Shown: positions 18,115 to 27,824 of the stretch, in pieces
Position numbering within the stretch: the stretch's first letter is position 1
How the letters are laid out: the number at the start of each line of letters is the position of its first letter
DNA from: Photobacterium galatheae
Lineage (GTDB): Bacteria > Pseudomonadota > Gammaproteobacteria > Enterobacterales > Vibrionaceae
Length of the DNA: 53,510 bases
Assembly: GCF_000695255.1 (NCBI RefSeq)
Contig: NZ_JMIB01000009.1
Location: forward strand, 1-53,510
Direction of reading: 5' to 3'
Notes under the pieces: generated by a model
What the model saw: the letters and a program-made list of their open reading frames with translations, nothing else
What the model was told of the DNA's origin: nothing
Database searches by the model: none
Program-made: the position numbers and the translations under genes

Positions 18115-18660
18115 TCATTGTGTCTGTGCTTCAGCATCCGGCTGAGCGTTAAACAAGGTGTAAGCCAGTGTCAGCGTATGGATATCCTCTGGCAGCTCAG
18201 GGTCGATATAGAACAGCAAAGGCAGTTCTGCCGACGCCCCGGCCGCCAGTGGCTGACGGTTAAAGCAAAAACATTCGATTTTATTGAAGTACAGCGCGCC
18301 CATTCCCGGTGACACCGAAGGGACAGCCTGCCCCACGGTATCTTTCTGGGTCAGATTCTCTGCTGAAAACATGATCTTGTGTGTTTCACCCGGGTGCACC
18401 ACCATACGGCGGACTTCCGGCTCAAACCGCCAGGCCATGCCCGGATTCACATAGGCGATAAACTCCACCGTGATACTGCGTTTCTCATCAACCAGTTCAC
18501 TGGCAACCGCCGCCTGAGCCGAGGTTTTGCCGTTAATGCCGGTGACCTCACAGAACACGTTGTACAAGGGCACCAAAGCGAATGCGAAGCCGAACATCCC
18601 CAGTGACAGCACAATCAGGAGCAACAATGACTTCTTCTTGCCTTTTGCTGAGTCAGCCAT
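18115..18660 (-). CDS. ctaG: Cox11/CtaG copper chaperone for the CuB site
   Basis: Delivers copper to the CuB centre of subunit I. It has 181 aa with one N-terminal membrane helix (about 11-31, ending VPLYNVFCEVTGING) and an immunoglobulin-like periplasmic domain. The copper-binding motif is intact: FNKIECFCFNRQPL, plus an N-terminal cysteine in FCEVTG. Its position between cox1 and cox3 is the usual one. Confidence 0.95.
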   Translation of the reverse strand: MADSAKGKKKSLLLLIVLSLGMFGFAFALVPLYNVFCEVTGINGKTSAQAAVASELVDEKRSITVEFIAYVNPGMAWRFEPEVRRMVVHPGETHKIMFSAENLTQKDTVGQAVPSVSPGMGALYFNKIECFCFNRQPLAAGASAELPLLFYIDPELPEDIHTLTLAYTLFNAQPDAEAQTQ

Positions 18661-18669
18661 ATGGCCTCC

Positions 18670-20271
18670 TTAATCCACTTTGGGTGGGGTTGAAAATGTA
18701 TGGTGAGGCGCAGGTGACGGAACTGTCCACTCCAGCCCTTCCGCACCATCCCAGGGTTTCGCGCCTGCAGGCTCACCACCGCGAATACACTTAATCAGTA
18801 CCGCCAGGAAAATCAGCTGCGACAGGCCAAACAGAAAACCACCGATACTGACAATGGCATTCACATCGGCAAACTGCAGCGCATAGTCCGGGATCCGACG
18901 TGGCATGCCCGCCAATCCCAGAAAATGCATGGGGAAGAACAGAATGTTCACGGAAATCACCGAACACCAGAAATGCCACTTCGCCAGACGTTCATCGAAC
19001 ATGTGGCCGGTCCATTTTGGTAACCAGTAATAGGCCGCGGCCATAATGGAGAAGATCGCCCCGGAGACCAGCACATAGTGGAAGTGCGCCACCACAAAAT
19101 AGGTATCGTGGTACTGGAAGTCCGCCGGAGTGATTGCCAGCATCAGTCCTGAAAAACCGCCGATGGTGAACAGAATGATGAACGCAATCGCAAACAGCAT
19201 CGGCACTTCAAAGGTCAGGGAGCCCCGCCACATGGTCGCGACCCAGTTAAAAACTTTTACCCCGGTCGGCACCGAGATCAGCATGGTGCAATACATGAAA
19301 AACAGCTCAGCCGCCACCGGCATCCCGGTTGTGAACATGTGGTGTGCCCACACCAGAAAACTCAGGCCCGCGATTGAAGCTGTCGCGTACACCATAGAAC
19401 TGTAGCCAAAGAGCTTCTTACGGGAAAAGGTCGGCACTATCGCCGAAATAATCCCGAAACTCGGCAAAATCATGATGTAAACTTCAGGATGGCCAAAAAA
19501 CCAGAAGATGTGCTGGAACATCACGGGATCACCGCCGCCGGCCGCATCAAAGAAACTGGTCCCAAAGTATTTATCGGTCAACACCATGGTGACCGCCCCG
19601 GCAAGTACCGGCATCACGGCAATCAGCAGAAATGCCGTAATCAACCAGGTCCAGGCGAAGAGCGGCATTTTCATGTAAGTCATGCCCGGTGCGCGCAGGT
19701 TAATAATGGTGACGATGACGTTAATCGCCCCCATGATCGAACTGATCCCCATAATGTGAATCGCAAACACGAACAAACCGGTACTTTGCGGGCTAAAGGT
19801 GGTTGATAAGGGGGCATAGAAGGTCCAGCCAAAATTCGGGCCGCCCCCTTCCATAAACAGGGAAGCCAGCAGCATGGTGAAGGCAAAAGGCAGGATCCAG
19901 AAGCTCCAGTTGTTCATCCGCGGTAAGGCCATATCCGGCGCACCAATCATCATGGGCACCATCCAGTTTGCCAACCCGGTAAATGCTGGCATCACGGCAC
20001 CAAACACCATAATCAGGCCATGAACGGTCGTCATCTGGTTAAAAAAGTTCGGCTCCACCAGCTGCAATCCCGGCTGGAACAACTCTGCCCGGATCACCAT
20101 CGCCATCGCACCACCGGTCAGGAACATGGCAAAGCTGAACAGCAGATACAAAGTGCCGATATCTTTATGATTGGTGGTAAATAGCCAGCGCTTGATTCCA
20201 CTGTGGTGATGCGCGCCATGTTCAGTATGGGTGGTCTCGTCCACCGCCTGCTCACGCAACATGTCCGTCAT
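18670..20271 (-). CDS. ctaD: Cytochrome c oxidase subunit I (aa3 type)
   Basis: Catalytic subunit of the heme-copper oxidase: reduces O2 to water and pumps protons. It has 533 aa with twelve helices. Ligands are all visible: heme a by His84 (TTVHGL) and His398, heme a3 by His396 (VAHFHYV), CuB by His261, His310 and His311. The His-Tyr crosslink pair is His261/Tyr265 in GHPEVYIMILP. Glu263 at the end of the D channel places it in the A1 subfamily. The N-terminus is His-rich (EHGAHHHSG). It is followed by ctaG after nine bases. Confidence 0.97.
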   Translation of the reverse strand: MTDMLREQAVDETTHTEHGAHHHSGIKRWLFTTNHKDIGTLYLLFSFAMFLTGGAMAMVIRAELFQPGLQLVEPNFFNQMTTVHGLIMVFGAVMPAFTGLANWMVPMMIGAPDMALPRMNNWSFWILPFAFTMLLASLFMEGGGPNFGWTFYAPLSTTFSPQSTGLFVFAIHIMGISSIMGAINVIVTIINLRAPGMTYMKMPLFAWTWLITAFLLIAVMPVLAGAVTMVLTDKYFGTSFFDAAGGGDPVMFQHIFWFFGHPEVYIMILPSFGIISAIVPTFSRKKLFGYSSMVYATASIAGLSFLVWAHHMFTTGMPVAAELFFMYCTMLISVPTGVKVFNWVATMWRGSLTFEVPMLFAIAFIILFTIGGFSGLMLAITPADFQYHDTYFVVAHFHYVLVSGAIFSIMAAAYYWLPKWTGHMFDERLAKWHFWCSVISVNILFFPMHFLGLAGMPRRIPDYALQFADVNAIVSIGGFLFGLSQLIFLAVLIKCIRGGEPAGAKPWDGAEGLEWTVPSPAPHHTFSTPPKVD

Positions 20272-20291
20272 GATTCGTCACTCCCTCAACT

Positions 20292-21437
20292 CTAAAGCGC
20301 TTCGCCTTTCAGGACCGCCTGAACTTCAGCCGCCTGTACGGTGTCGCCGGTGTCATTTCCCCAGGCATTCCGCTCATATGTAATCACAGCGGCCAGCTCT
20401 TTCAGACTAAGTTGCGGCCCGAATGCCTGCATGGCCGTCCCGTTCCGGCCATGAACCACCACGCTGATATGTTCCAGTTTCTTGCCCGGATCAACAGCAA
20501 CGCCCTGACCTGCCAGCGCCGGAAATGCGCCGGGTAAGCCCTGACCGTTTACCTGATGGCACACCGCACAACGGGTGTTGTAAACCTTCTCACCCATGGC
20601 CATCAGCTCGTCCATCGGCATTTCCATATCCAGCAGACGCTGCTCTTCCTCACGCGCTTCCCGCTGAGCCACCTTGATCGATTGCAGCCATTCTTCATAT
20701 TCCGCCTGCGGCTTGGCGATCACCACGATTGGCATAAAGCCATGGTTTTTTCCACACAGTTCGGCACACTGACCGCGGTAAATTCCGGGTTCGTCAATTT
20801 TGGTCCAGGCTTCGTTGATAAAGCCCGGGTTCGCATCTTTCTTCACAGCAAACGCCGGCACCCACCAGGAATGGATCACATCCTGCGAGGTCATCAGGAA
20901 GCGGATTTTCTGTCCGATAGGCACGACAAGAGGATGATCCACTTCCAGCAGATAGTTTTCACGCTTCTGGCGTTCGTTGTTAATTTGTGCGTCTGAGGTA
21001 GCTAAGTTGGAATAAAATGCGACATCTTCGTCGAAATAGCGGTAATGCCACTTCCACTGAGAGCCGGTAATTTGAATGGTCAGATCAGGCTGCGTCGTGT
21101 CTTCCATTGCCAGCAGGGTCTTGGTCGCCGGAATCGCCATCAGAATCAGAATCACAAAGGGGATCAAGGTCCAGAGCAACTCAACCCGGGTACTTTCATG
21201 AAACGAGGCTGCCACAGCACCCCGGGATTTACGGTGGTGGATAATGGCCCAGAACATCACGCCGAAGACCACCAATCCGATGGCCACACAGATATAGAAA
21301 ATCGTCATGTGCAGTGAATACACCTGCTGACTGATCCCTGTGACGCCCTGAGTCATATTCAGCGGCATCGATTTGGTTTCTGCCATCACTGGCAACACAA
21401 ATCCGCCCAGTAATCCATAAAACAATTGCCGCATCAT
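20292..21437 (-). CDS. ctaC: Cytochrome c oxidase subunit II with fused C-terminal cytochrome c domain
   Basis: Accepts electrons through CuA and passes them to subunit I. From the ATG at 21435-21437 it has 381 aa: signal peptide ending VMA, two membrane helices (about 42-66 and 87-106), the cupredoxin domain with CuA ligands His189, Cys224, Glu226, Cys228, His232 and Met235, then an acidic helical linker. A class I cytochrome c domain follows with CAVCH at 290-294 and an axial Met near 336. The fusion makes this a caa3-like enzyme. The frame is open 16 codons further upstream, but AGGAGG followed by GGAG favours the ATG-ATG pair. It is the first gene of the operon. Confidence 0.95.
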   Translation of the reverse strand: MMRQLFYGLLGGFVLPVMAETKSMPLNMTQGVTGISQQVYSLHMTIFYICVAIGLVVFGVMFWAIIHHRKSRGAVAASFHESTRVELLWTLIPFVILILMAIPATKTLLAMEDTTQPDLTIQITGSQWKWHYRYFDEDVAFYSNLATSDAQINNERQKRENYLLEVDHPLVVPIGQKIRFLMTSQDVIHSWWVPAFAVKKDANPGFINEAWTKIDEPGIYRGQCAELCGKNHGFMPIVVIAKPQAEYEEWLQSIKVAQREAREEEQRLLDMEMPMDELMAMGEKVYNTRCAVCHQVNGQGLPGAFPALAGQGVAVDPGKKLEHISVVVHGRNGTAMQAFGPQLSLKELAAVITYERNAWGNDTGDTVQAAEVQAVLKGEAL

Positions 21438-21734
21438 TCTCCGGATCCCTCCTACGGTCATTCTGAGCGACAACCGCCCTATCACGTCAGTGTTGACCGA
21501 TAGCCCGCCCGCCAGAATGCCCTCATCAGCGCAAGTAGCCTTAACAGCTTGTTTACATTTAACTTAGGACAGATTTTGGAGAATGAACAAAAATTTACGT
21601 CAGAAAGAGTCAAGACCCGAAGAACTGCGACTCCGGTATCAGATGGAGAAATTTAGGAAAAGATAATTGATGGTCACCTCATCATTATGATGACCATTTT
21701 CTCAGAAAGGGAATCTGCTGGCTCTTGGCCTGAC
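21438..21734. other. Spacer upstream of the oxidase operon
   Basis: About 300 bp between the methyltransferase stop and cox2. It must contain the leftward oxidase promoter, but I see no unambiguous -35/-10 pair. An inverted repeat (21670-21697) lies just past the methyltransferase gene. No coding potential was found. Confidence 0.5.
21670..21697. terminator. Inverted repeat, possible weak terminator
   Basis: ATGGTCA (21670-21676) pairs with TGACCAT (21691-21697) around an inner ATCATTATGAT palindrome. Read on the plus strand it is followed by TTTTCTC. Read on the minus strand, downstream of the methyltransferase gene, it lacks a clean T run. It may be a weak terminator or a protein-binding palindrome. 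Confidence 0.4.
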
Positions 21735-22532
21735 TTAAAAACGCAGATGGGTCACCACAGGGGTCAGACGATGGCGAAACGCGGATAAACGAGACAACCA
21801 GCGGTGCCAGAGACGCCAGCGCGGGCAGGACACATCCAGCGGGGAATGACTGGCCACCACGTCTGCCCAAGGCAACCACTGCAGCAACTGGCGTGCCGGA
21901 TCGTCAAACCCATGGGCATAAGTCTGACTCCCAAGATTCTGCCCCAGCGTACTGCCACAGCGATCCCCAGCCAGCACCAGACAAAGCTCCAGCTGATTGA
22001 AATGACAGCCCATACGCTGGACAAAGCGGGCGACCTCAGTTTCTGTTGCCTGCAACAATGCCTGATCACACACCAGCATCACAGGAGAAGAAAACGATGT
22101 CGGCAATTGGGATAACCAACTGAGATCCGTCACCGAACCGGAACGCATCCGGTAACGCTCACTCCGGTGGAACAGGCGCTGACGCCACAGCAGCGTTTCA
22201 TCACAATCCAGCTCCAGCCAGCGACAGCGGCCGTTGTCCAGACGATAAAAACGGGTATCCAGCCCTGCCCCGACATTCACCACATGACCATTCGGAAAGC
22301 GACGCAGAAAATCACGCACGCGCTGATCCACCAGCAGAGTGAGCGTGGCGTGTAACAATTGATGCCGGTCCACATTGCCGGTCAGACAATCCGGTGCCAG
22401 ATGGCATTGCTGGCAGGCCGCAGCAGCGAGAGGGTCATAGATCAACCCATTGTCAACCAGACTCTCACGGCTGCGCAGCCAAAGCGGCTGTAATAATGCA
22501 GCCGGGATATGGTAGCGGGCAGATTTTGTCAT
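21735..22532 (-). CDS. SAM-dependent methyltransferase of the LCM/PPM1 (PF04072-like) type
   Basis: A 265-aa cytoplasmic methyltransferase. The SAM-binding loop VVNVGAGLDTRFYRL is the hallmark of the leucine carboxyl methyltransferase/TcmP group. It is followed by WLELDCDE (acidic residue for ribose binding) and later VCDQALLQ. The N-terminus has a short Cys-bearing segment, CQQCHLAPDC. The substrate is not predictable. The ATG at 22530-22532 is six bases after GGAG; an ATG four codons upstream lacks a proper site. A Fur-like box overlaps its promoter, so iron repression is likely. It lies between cox2 and lexA, both on the same strand. Confidence 0.85.
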   Translation of the reverse strand: MTKSARYHIPAALLQPLWLRSRESLVDNGLIYDPLAAAACQQCHLAPDCLTGNVDRHQLLHATLTLLVDQRVRDFLRRFPNGHVVNVGAGLDTRFYRLDNGRCRWLELDCDETLLWRQRLFHRSERYRMRSGSVTDLSWLSQLPTSFSSPVMLVCDQALLQATETEVARFVQRMGCHFNQLELCLVLAGDRCGSTLGQNLGSQTYAHGFDDPARQLLQWLPWADVVASHSPLDVSCPRWRLWHRWLSRLSAFRHRLTPVVTHLRF

Positions 22533-22556
22533 TATCGTCTCCAAAGCAACACTTGA

Positions 22557-22585
22557 ATGATAATGACTCTCATTTGTTATTGCAA
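22557..22585 (-). promoter_or_regulatory. Promoter of the methyltransferase gene with overlapping Fur-like box
   Basis: On the minus strand TTGCAA (22580-22585) is followed after 17 bases by TATCAT (22557-22562), a good sigma-70 pair. On the plus strand 22558-22572 reads TGATAATGACTCTCA, 13 of 15 matches to the Fur 7-1-7 consensus, covering the -10 element and spacer. Binding there would block RNA polymerase. Confidence 0.6.
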
Positions 22586-22618
22586 AGAAATCATCTGCCC
22601 TTTGCGTGGCCGGTGCAA

Positions 22619-23239
22619 TTAACTCCAGTCACCATTGCGGATCACACCCACGGCGATCCCTTCAATGGTCAGCTGTTGATGGGCCAGGTCAACCACAATG
22701 GGTTCAAAGGCTTCATTCTCAGCATGCAACAGCACCTGAGCACCTTTTTTCTCCAGACGCTTCACGGTGACATCATCATCCACCCGGGCAACCACAACCT
22801 GTCCGTTACGAACATCCTGCGTTTTGTGCACCGCGAGCAGATCCCCATCGAGAATCCCGATATCTTTCATGCTCATGCCATTCACTCTCAACAGAAAATC
22901 TGCCTGAGGTTTAAACATGGACGGATCGACATCATAGTGGGTTTCCACATGCTCCTGAGCCAGAATCGGCTCTCCTGCAGCAACCCGGCCAATCAACGGC
23001 AGACCGTGTTCTTCGGCGGCATCTTCGTTGACCAGCAGGCGGATCCCGCGTGAGGCACCCGGGACAATTTCAATGACCTGTTTCCGGGCCAGCGCTTTTA
23101 AGTGCTCTTCTGCCGCATTGGCAGAACGGAACCCCAGTTCACGGGCAATCTCCGCACGCGTCGGCGGCATCCCGGTTTCTTCAATTTTTGCTTTGATCAA
23201 ATCAAAGACTTCTTGTTGGCGTGGCGTTAGCGGCTTCAT
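22619..23239 (-). CDS. lexA: LexA, SOS response repressor
   Basis: Represses DNA-damage genes and undergoes RecA-stimulated self-cleavage. It has 206 aa, the vibrio length. The N-terminal winged helix-turn-helix spans about 1-70 ([20 protein letters not shown]). The cleavage site is Ala88-Gly89 in GRVAAGEP, and the catalytic dyad is Ser123 (GMSM) and Lys160. The start is ATG at 23237-23239 ([10 protein letters not shown]), matching E. coli; the longer frame to 23320 runs through the operator and is not coding. Two SOS boxes lie immediately upstream, showing autoregulation. Confidence 0.98.
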   Translation of the reverse strand: MKPLTPRQQEVFDLIKAKIEETGMPPTRAEIARELGFRSANAAEEHLKALARKQVIEIVPGASRGIRLLVNEDAAEEHGLPLIGRVAAGEPILAQEHVETHYDVDPSMFKPQADFLLRVNGMSMKDIGILDGDLLAVHKTQDVRNGQVVVARVDDDVTVKRLEKKGAQVLLHAENEAFEPIVVDLAHQQLTIEGIAVGVIRNGDWS

Positions 23240-23247
23240 GACATACC

Positions 23248-23263
23248 CTGTCTTTTTATACAG
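23248..23263 (-). promoter_or_regulatory. LexA (SOS) box 1
   Basis: On the minus strand CTGTATAAAAAGACAG, a perfect CTGT-N8-ACAG operator, nine bases upstream of the lexA start codon. Confidence 0.93.
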
Positions 23264-23267
23264 TTCA

Positions 23268-23283
23268 CTGTGAGTATATCCAG
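23268..23283 (-). promoter_or_regulatory. LexA (SOS) box 2
   Basis: On the minus strand CTGGATATACTCACAG, one mismatch from CTGT-N8-ACAG and almost identical to one of the two operators of E. coli lexA. The tandem pair is spaced 20 bp centre to centre. Confidence 0.9.
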
Positions 23284-23487
23284 TGTTCACTGATTTGAAA
23301 AGGCTATATCCCGATGTCACCGCAAGATTCAGGGCAGAATCAAGACCATACGTCCCGAAGCCCGGACGGAGCCAGGAAAGACAAAAAATTCATCTTTTCC
23401 CTCGCTGTATTGATTTTTTCACAGCAAAACCCTGCGCGTTTTCTGCTATCCTTGGCTCGCATTAAGTTTTCGAGGCTAGTTATAAAC

Positions 23488-25944
23488 ATGTCAAGTTGGC
23501 AGAAAATTACGCAAAGTTTACTGAATTTGCCGCTTTCTTTACTGGTGAAGACCCGCACAATTCCATCTGATCCCGTGGCAGAACTGGCACTGGATCTCAA
23601 CCGTCCCATTATTTACACCTTGCCTTTCAGCTCGCAAACCGATTTGCTGACGCTGAGTGCTGCCGCCAAGGCCATCGGATTACCTGACCCGCTGGAACCC
23701 ATGGTCATTCACGGTCGTGAGTTTCCCCGATTTGTGTTCGTGGCAGACAGCCCGAGCATCTTTGGCAGCAATGGTCAGATCCCGGCAACATCGCTGGCGC
23801 TGTTCACCGATTTACTGACCGCCCACAAAAACGATGACGAGCTGGATGTCCAGCTATTGCCTGCGTCTGTACTCTGGGGCCGAAAACCGGGGACTGAGGG
23901 TGAAGGCAAACCCATTCTGAAAGCGCTGAATGGCCCGGAAAAATGTTTCGCAATTCTGGCGCAGGGGCGTGATTGTCTGGTGCGATTAAGCCCGACAGTC
24001 TCATTGCGTTTTATGGCAGATAAATACGGTGCCGATGACACCATCGCCAATAAGCTGGCCCGCGTGGCGAAAATCCACTTCTCCCGCCAGAAACTGGCCG
24101 CGGCAGGCCCGCGTCTGCCTCAGCGACAAGCTCTGTTTAACCGGCTGCTGGCGTCCAAAGCCATTGAAAAGGTGGTTCAGGAAGAAGCGATCAGCCGCGA
24201 TGTTCCACTGGAGAAAGTCCGCAAAGAAGCCATCGACATGATGGAAGAAATTGCCGCAGATTTCTCCTACAGTCTGGTTCGTCACGGGGATCGCTTCCTG
24301 AGCTGGCTATGGAACCGTCTCTATCAGGGCATTAACGTTACCAATGCCCAGCGTGTCCGACAGCTGGCACAAGACGGTCACGAAATTGTCTATGTTCCCT
24401 GCCACCGAAGCCACATGGACTACCTGCTGCTTTCTTATGTGCTGTATCAGGAAGGGATGGTGCCACCGCACATTGCTGCCGGGATCAACCTGAATTTCTT
24501 TCCGGCCGGGCCGATTTTCCGCCGTGGCGGCGCATTCTTTATCCGTCGCAGCTTCAAGGGCAATCGTCTGTATTCAACGGTCTTCCGCGAATATCTCGGC
24601 GAACTGTTTGCCAAAGGGTATTCAGTAGAATACTTCAGTGAGGGCGGCCGCTCCCGCACCGGTCGTTTGCTGGCCCCGAAAACCGGCATGCTGTCGATGA
24701 CCATTCAGGCCATGCTACGTGGTCTGAACCGTCCGGTGACTCTGGTTCCGGTCTATATCGGCTACGAACATGTGATGGAAGTCGCGACCTACGCCAAAGA
24801 ACTGCGCGGCAAGCGCAAAGAAAAGGAAAATCTGGGCCAGGTCCTGCGTACCCTGCGCAAACTGCGTAACTTCGGGCAGGGCTATGTCAACTTTGGCGAG
24901 CCAATCCCACTCAACCAGTATCTGAATGAGCAGGTGCCGGAATGGCGTCAGGATGTCGACCCGATCGAACCACAGCGTCCGCAATGGCTGAACCCTGTGG
25001 TCAACCGTCTGGCCGACAAGATGATGACCCATATCAACGATGCGGCAGCCACCAATGGCCTGACACTCTGCGCACTGGCGCTGCTGGCATCACGTCAACG
25101 CGCCCTGAGCCGGGAAGAACTGGAGCAGCAAATCGACTGCTACCTGCAACTGCTGCGCAATACCCCGTATTCACCAGACTGTACGCTGCCATCCGACGAT
25201 GCAGCGGCACTGGTAGAACATGCCATCAGCATGGATAAGTTCCTGGTAGAACGTGACACTCTGGGCGACATCGTCTCACTGGATCGCAAACAGTCGCTGC
25301 TGATGACTTACTACCGGAACAACATCATCCACCTGTTCGCGCTGCCGTCCCTGATTGCCCACATTGTGGTGTATCACCAGCGCCTGAGCCGGGCGGAAAT
25401 GCACCGTCAGATCAGCCTGCTGTACCCTTTCCTCAAGGCTGAGCTGTACCTGCGTTTTGACGAAGCCGACCTCCCGGATGCGATTGATATTCTGATTGAT
25501 GAACTGGTCCGTCAACGCCTGATCCTGAGCGACGGTGATGAACTGTCACTCAACAGTGCCCGTATCGCGCCGTTACAATTGCTGGGGAACACCATCAGTG
25601 AAACCCTGCAACGCTATGCAATTACACTGACATTGCTGCGCAGCGAACCGCAACTGATGAAAAGCGATCTGGAACAGCAAAGCCAGATGATGGCCCAGCG
25701 TCTGAGCCGTTTGCACGGGATCAACGCACCGGAGTTCTTCGACAAAGGCGTGTTCTCCTCGCTGGTGAAAACCCTGCGTCAGCAAGGCTATCTCAATGAA
25801 GACAATCATGCGGTCTCCCGTCCGGTGGCCGAGTTGGCTGATCTGCTGGCTGATCTGGTTTCACCATCAGTGAAACTGACCATTCAGGCGGTGATGAACC
25901 GCGAAGAGAAGAAGGAACCGAGTCCGGAAACAACGGACGCATAA
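23488..25944 (+). CDS. plsB: Glycerol-3-phosphate 1-O-acyltransferase PlsB
   Basis: Inner-membrane enzyme that acylates position 1 of sn-glycerol-3-phosphate, the first step of phospholipid synthesis. It has 818 aa, near the 807 of E. coli PlsB. The acyltransferase core contains the catalytic HX4D at His306-Asp311 ([14 protein letters not shown]), then [30 protein letters not shown] and [12 protein letters not shown]. The ATG at 23488 starts [13 protein letters not shown], as in other PlsB proteins. An upstream in-frame ATG (23314) would add 58 unconserved residues overlapping the promoter region. It is divergent from lexA, and a terminator follows. Confidence 0.96.
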   Translation: MSSWQKITQSLLNLPLSLLVKTRTIPSDPVAELALDLNRPIIYTLPFSSQTDLLTLSAAAKAIGLPDPLEPMVIHGREFPRFVFVADSPSIFGSNGQIPATSLALFTDLLTAHKNDDELDVQLLPASVLWGRKPGTEGEGKPILKALNGPEKCFAILAQGRDCLVRLSPTVSLRFMADKYGADDTIANKLARVAKIHFSRQKLAAAGPRLPQRQALFNRLLASKAIEKVVQEEAISRDVPLEKVRKEAIDMMEEIAADFSYSLVRHGDRFLSWLWNRLYQGINVTNAQRVRQLAQDGHEIVYVPCHRSHMDYLLLSYVLYQEGMVPPHIAAGINLNFFPAGPIFRRGGAFFIRRSFKGNRLYSTVFREYLGELFAKGYSVEYFSEGGRSRTGRLLAPKTGMLSMTIQAMLRGLNRPVTLVPVYIGYEHVMEVATYAKELRGKRKEKENLGQVLRTLRKLRNFGQGYVNFGEPIPLNQYLNEQVPEWRQDVDPIEPQRPQWLNPVVNRLADKMMTHINDAAATNGLTLCALALLASRQRALSREELEQQIDCYLQLLRNTPYSPDCTLPSDDAAALVEHAISMDKFLVERDTLGDIVSLDRKQSLLMTYYRNNIIHLFALPSLIAHIVVYHQRLSRAEMHRQISLLYPFLKAELYLRFDEADLPDAIDILIDELVRQRLILSDGDELSLNSARIAPLQLLGNTISETLQRYAITLTLLRSEPQLMKSDLEQQSQMMAQRLSRLHGINAPEFFDKGVFSSLVKTLRQQGYLNEDNHAVSRPVAELADLLADLVSPSVKLTIQAVMNREEKKEPSPETTDA

Positions 25945-25963
25945 TGCATCCGTCGGACACAAA

Positions 25964-25994
25964 AACGCCCGCAACTATGCGGGCGTTGTTTTGT
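25964..25994. terminator. Bidirectional terminator between plsB and ubiA
   Basis: AACGCCCGC (25964-25972), loop AACTAT, GCGGGCGTT (25979-25987), then GTTTTG on the plus strand; the minus strand reads into TTTTTGTG. It serves both convergent genes. Confidence 0.88.
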
Positions 25995-26019
25995 ATTCAG
26001 CGTTTTGTACTCAGCAAAC

Positions 26020-26877
26020 TCAGAATAATAAACTGGCAGCAATACCCAGCCAAATCAGCATACCGGCATAATTGTTATTCAGAAAAGCCTGAAAGCATGG
26101 TTCACGTTCCCGGCCCCGAATCAGCATCTGCTGGTAAACAAATAACGCCGCCGCACCGAGCAGTCCCCAGTAATACACCTGTGACAGCCCCAGTTGCATC
26201 CCCACCTGGATCAGCAAGCCTAAAGTACCCAATTGCAACAAACCAATGATGCGCTTGTCATATCGGCCAAACAAAATTGCCGTCGATTTAATACCGACCT
26301 TGAGGTCATCATCCCGGTCAACCATGGCGTATTGTGTATCGTAAGCAATGGTCCACAGGATATTGGCGGCAAAGAGCAGCCAGGCCACAGGCGGCAAGCC
26401 CCCGGACTGAGCAGCATACGCCATGGGAATCGCCCAGCCAAACGCCATGCCCAGCACCAGTTGTGGTAAATGGGTATAACGCTTCATGAACGGATAGGCG
26501 GCGGCTAAGACCAGCCCGATGACCGACAACTGAATGGTTAATGCATTCATGGTCAGCACCAGGCCGAAGGAAAGCAGGGATAAACAAGCAAAAAAGACCA
26601 GCGCTTCCCGCGCACTGATCAGGCCAGACGGCAAAGGCCGCTGCGCGGTCCGTTTAACGTGCCCGTCAAAGTGACGATCGGCGTAATCATTAATGACGCA
26701 GCCGGCCGCCCGCATACTGAAAACACCAAGAATAAATACCAGTAACACGTTGAAATCCGGCATGCCATCTGCGGCGAGAAACAACGCCCATAACGTTGGC
26801 CACATCAACAGTAAACTACCGATCGGGCGGTCCATACGAGCCAGTTGCCAGTATGCCCTTGCCTTGGTCATCTCCAA
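26020..26877 (-). CDS. ubiA: 4-hydroxybenzoate octaprenyltransferase
   Basis: Attaches the polyprenyl tail to 4-hydroxybenzoate in ubiquinone synthesis; integral membrane. It has 285 aa and about eight to nine helices. Both Asp-rich motifs are present: [15 protein letters not shown] and [13 protein letters not shown]. The start is taken as TTG at 26877, because AGGAG, overlapping the ubiC stop, lies nine bases before it. The ATG two codons later has no properly spaced site. It is coupled to ubiC, which makes its substrate. Confidence 0.95.
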   Translation of the reverse strand: MEMTKARAYWQLARMDRPIGSLLLMWPTLWALFLAADGMPDFNVLLVFILGVFSMRAAGCVINDYADRHFDGHVKRTAQRPLPSGLISAREALVFFACLSLLSFGLVLTMNALTIQLSVIGLVLAAAYPFMKRYTHLPQLVLGMAFGWAIPMAYAAQSGGLPPVAWLLFAANILWTIAYDTQYAMVDRDDDLKVGIKSTAILFGRYDKRIIGLLQLGTLGLLIQVGMQLGLSQVYYWGLLGAAALFVYQQMLIRGREREPCFQAFLNNNYAGMLIWLGIAASLLF

Positions 26878-26889
26878 ACCCAGATTCTC

Positions 26890-27498
26890 CTATTTTTGCT
26901 CAAAGCCTGTCGCCGGCTTCTGATGATGAACAACAGACAGATGATTCAGCGGCGAAACCTGCTCACTGCCATCGTGATAGACAGGGGCCGGGGCCAAAAA
27001 CAGTTCCGCGACCAGCATGGGTTTTTCCTTCACCCATAAACGGGAACGGCGCGCCCACAAGCGCTTCCCTTCCAGACTGGTTTGCGCGAGTTGCAGCGCA
27101 TCCCGACGGGCACTCTGATCGGTAAACACCCGATAACCCAGCGGCAAGTCGCCCAACTGTGCCAGATCATGTTCATCCCCGGTCAGGGTTGGCAGCGGGA
27201 TCAGGGTTCGGGCAAACACCCAAGGCACCCCGTCTCCCTCCAGTAACACACAGCGTTCCAGGCAATCCACATCGCCCAGCATTTGCCGCTCTCCCGGCTT
27301 TAACGCCTGAGCGCGTAACGGGTGTTGCCCCAGCAGGCGAACACTGAACTGATGACAATAACGGGCAAAACGGCGCGACAACGAACCCTGCTCATGTAGC
27401 CAGCTTTCCAGCCCGGCCTGTGCCGGCGTCAGTGCCGCCGCCATCTGCCAGTCAACACTATCCAGCGCAGGCTGATAAATCTGCTTGAATTTCGACAT
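26890..27498 (-). CDS. ubiC: Chorismate pyruvate-lyase
   Basis: Converts chorismate to 4-hydroxybenzoate and pyruvate, the first committed step of ubiquinone synthesis. The 202-aa cytoplasmic protein carries family segments WLHEQGSLSRRF, ERQMLGDVDCLERCVLLEG, WVFARTLIP, LGYRVFTD and ARRSRLWV; the C-terminal VAELFLAP is also typical. It is the first gene of ubiC-ubiA and is divergent from the FliL-like gene. Confidence 0.95.
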   Translation of the reverse strand: MSKFKQIYQPALDSVDWQMAAALTPAQAGLESWLHEQGSLSRRFARYCHQFSVRLLGQHPLRAQALKPGERQMLGDVDCLERCVLLEGDGVPWVFARTLIPLPTLTGDEHDLAQLGDLPLGYRVFTDQSARRDALQLAQTSLEGKRLWARRSRLWVKEKPMLVAELFLAPAPVYHDGSEQVSPLNHLSVVHHQKPATGFEQK

Positions 27499-27824
27499 CT
27501 TCCCAATTCAATTCCTGGAACTCTTGTCCTTTGGGTTCATCCCGGGCCAACTTTTACCGCCTTCTGTTTAAGGCACATTGTGTGCGCTACACACCCAGGT
27601 ATCGACAACAGCGCGTTATCATAACCTGCTGCAAAAACGGCATGATCCGACACGGATTTGGCGACCAAAAGATCAACAGCCCCTGTAAAGGGTGATAGAA
27701 TGTGTTCAATCAATCACATTGAATGATGCCCTATTGTAGCAAGCCGTCGCGGACAGGAATATCATTCCTCGCCAAAGTAGGCACTTGGGTAACAGATTTT
27801 TCCCAGATACAGATGGATAGCAAG
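27499..27824. other. Divergent spacer between ubiC and the FliL-like gene
   Basis: About 330 bp that must contain both promoters. The rightward frame is open from 27723, but this part is unlike a FliL-like N-terminus. I see no clear operator. A region rich in CAATCACATTGAATG repeats (27708-27726) forms short imperfect dyads of unknown meaning. Confidence 0.4.

Noticed and set aside
22394..23053. Plus-strand open frame of 219 codons opposite lexA
   Set aside because: LexA is certain on the minus strand with SOS boxes, and the opposite frame crosses the methyltransferase promoter.
23240..23320. N-terminal extension of LexA
   Set aside because: It would run through both SOS boxes and is absent from known LexA proteins.
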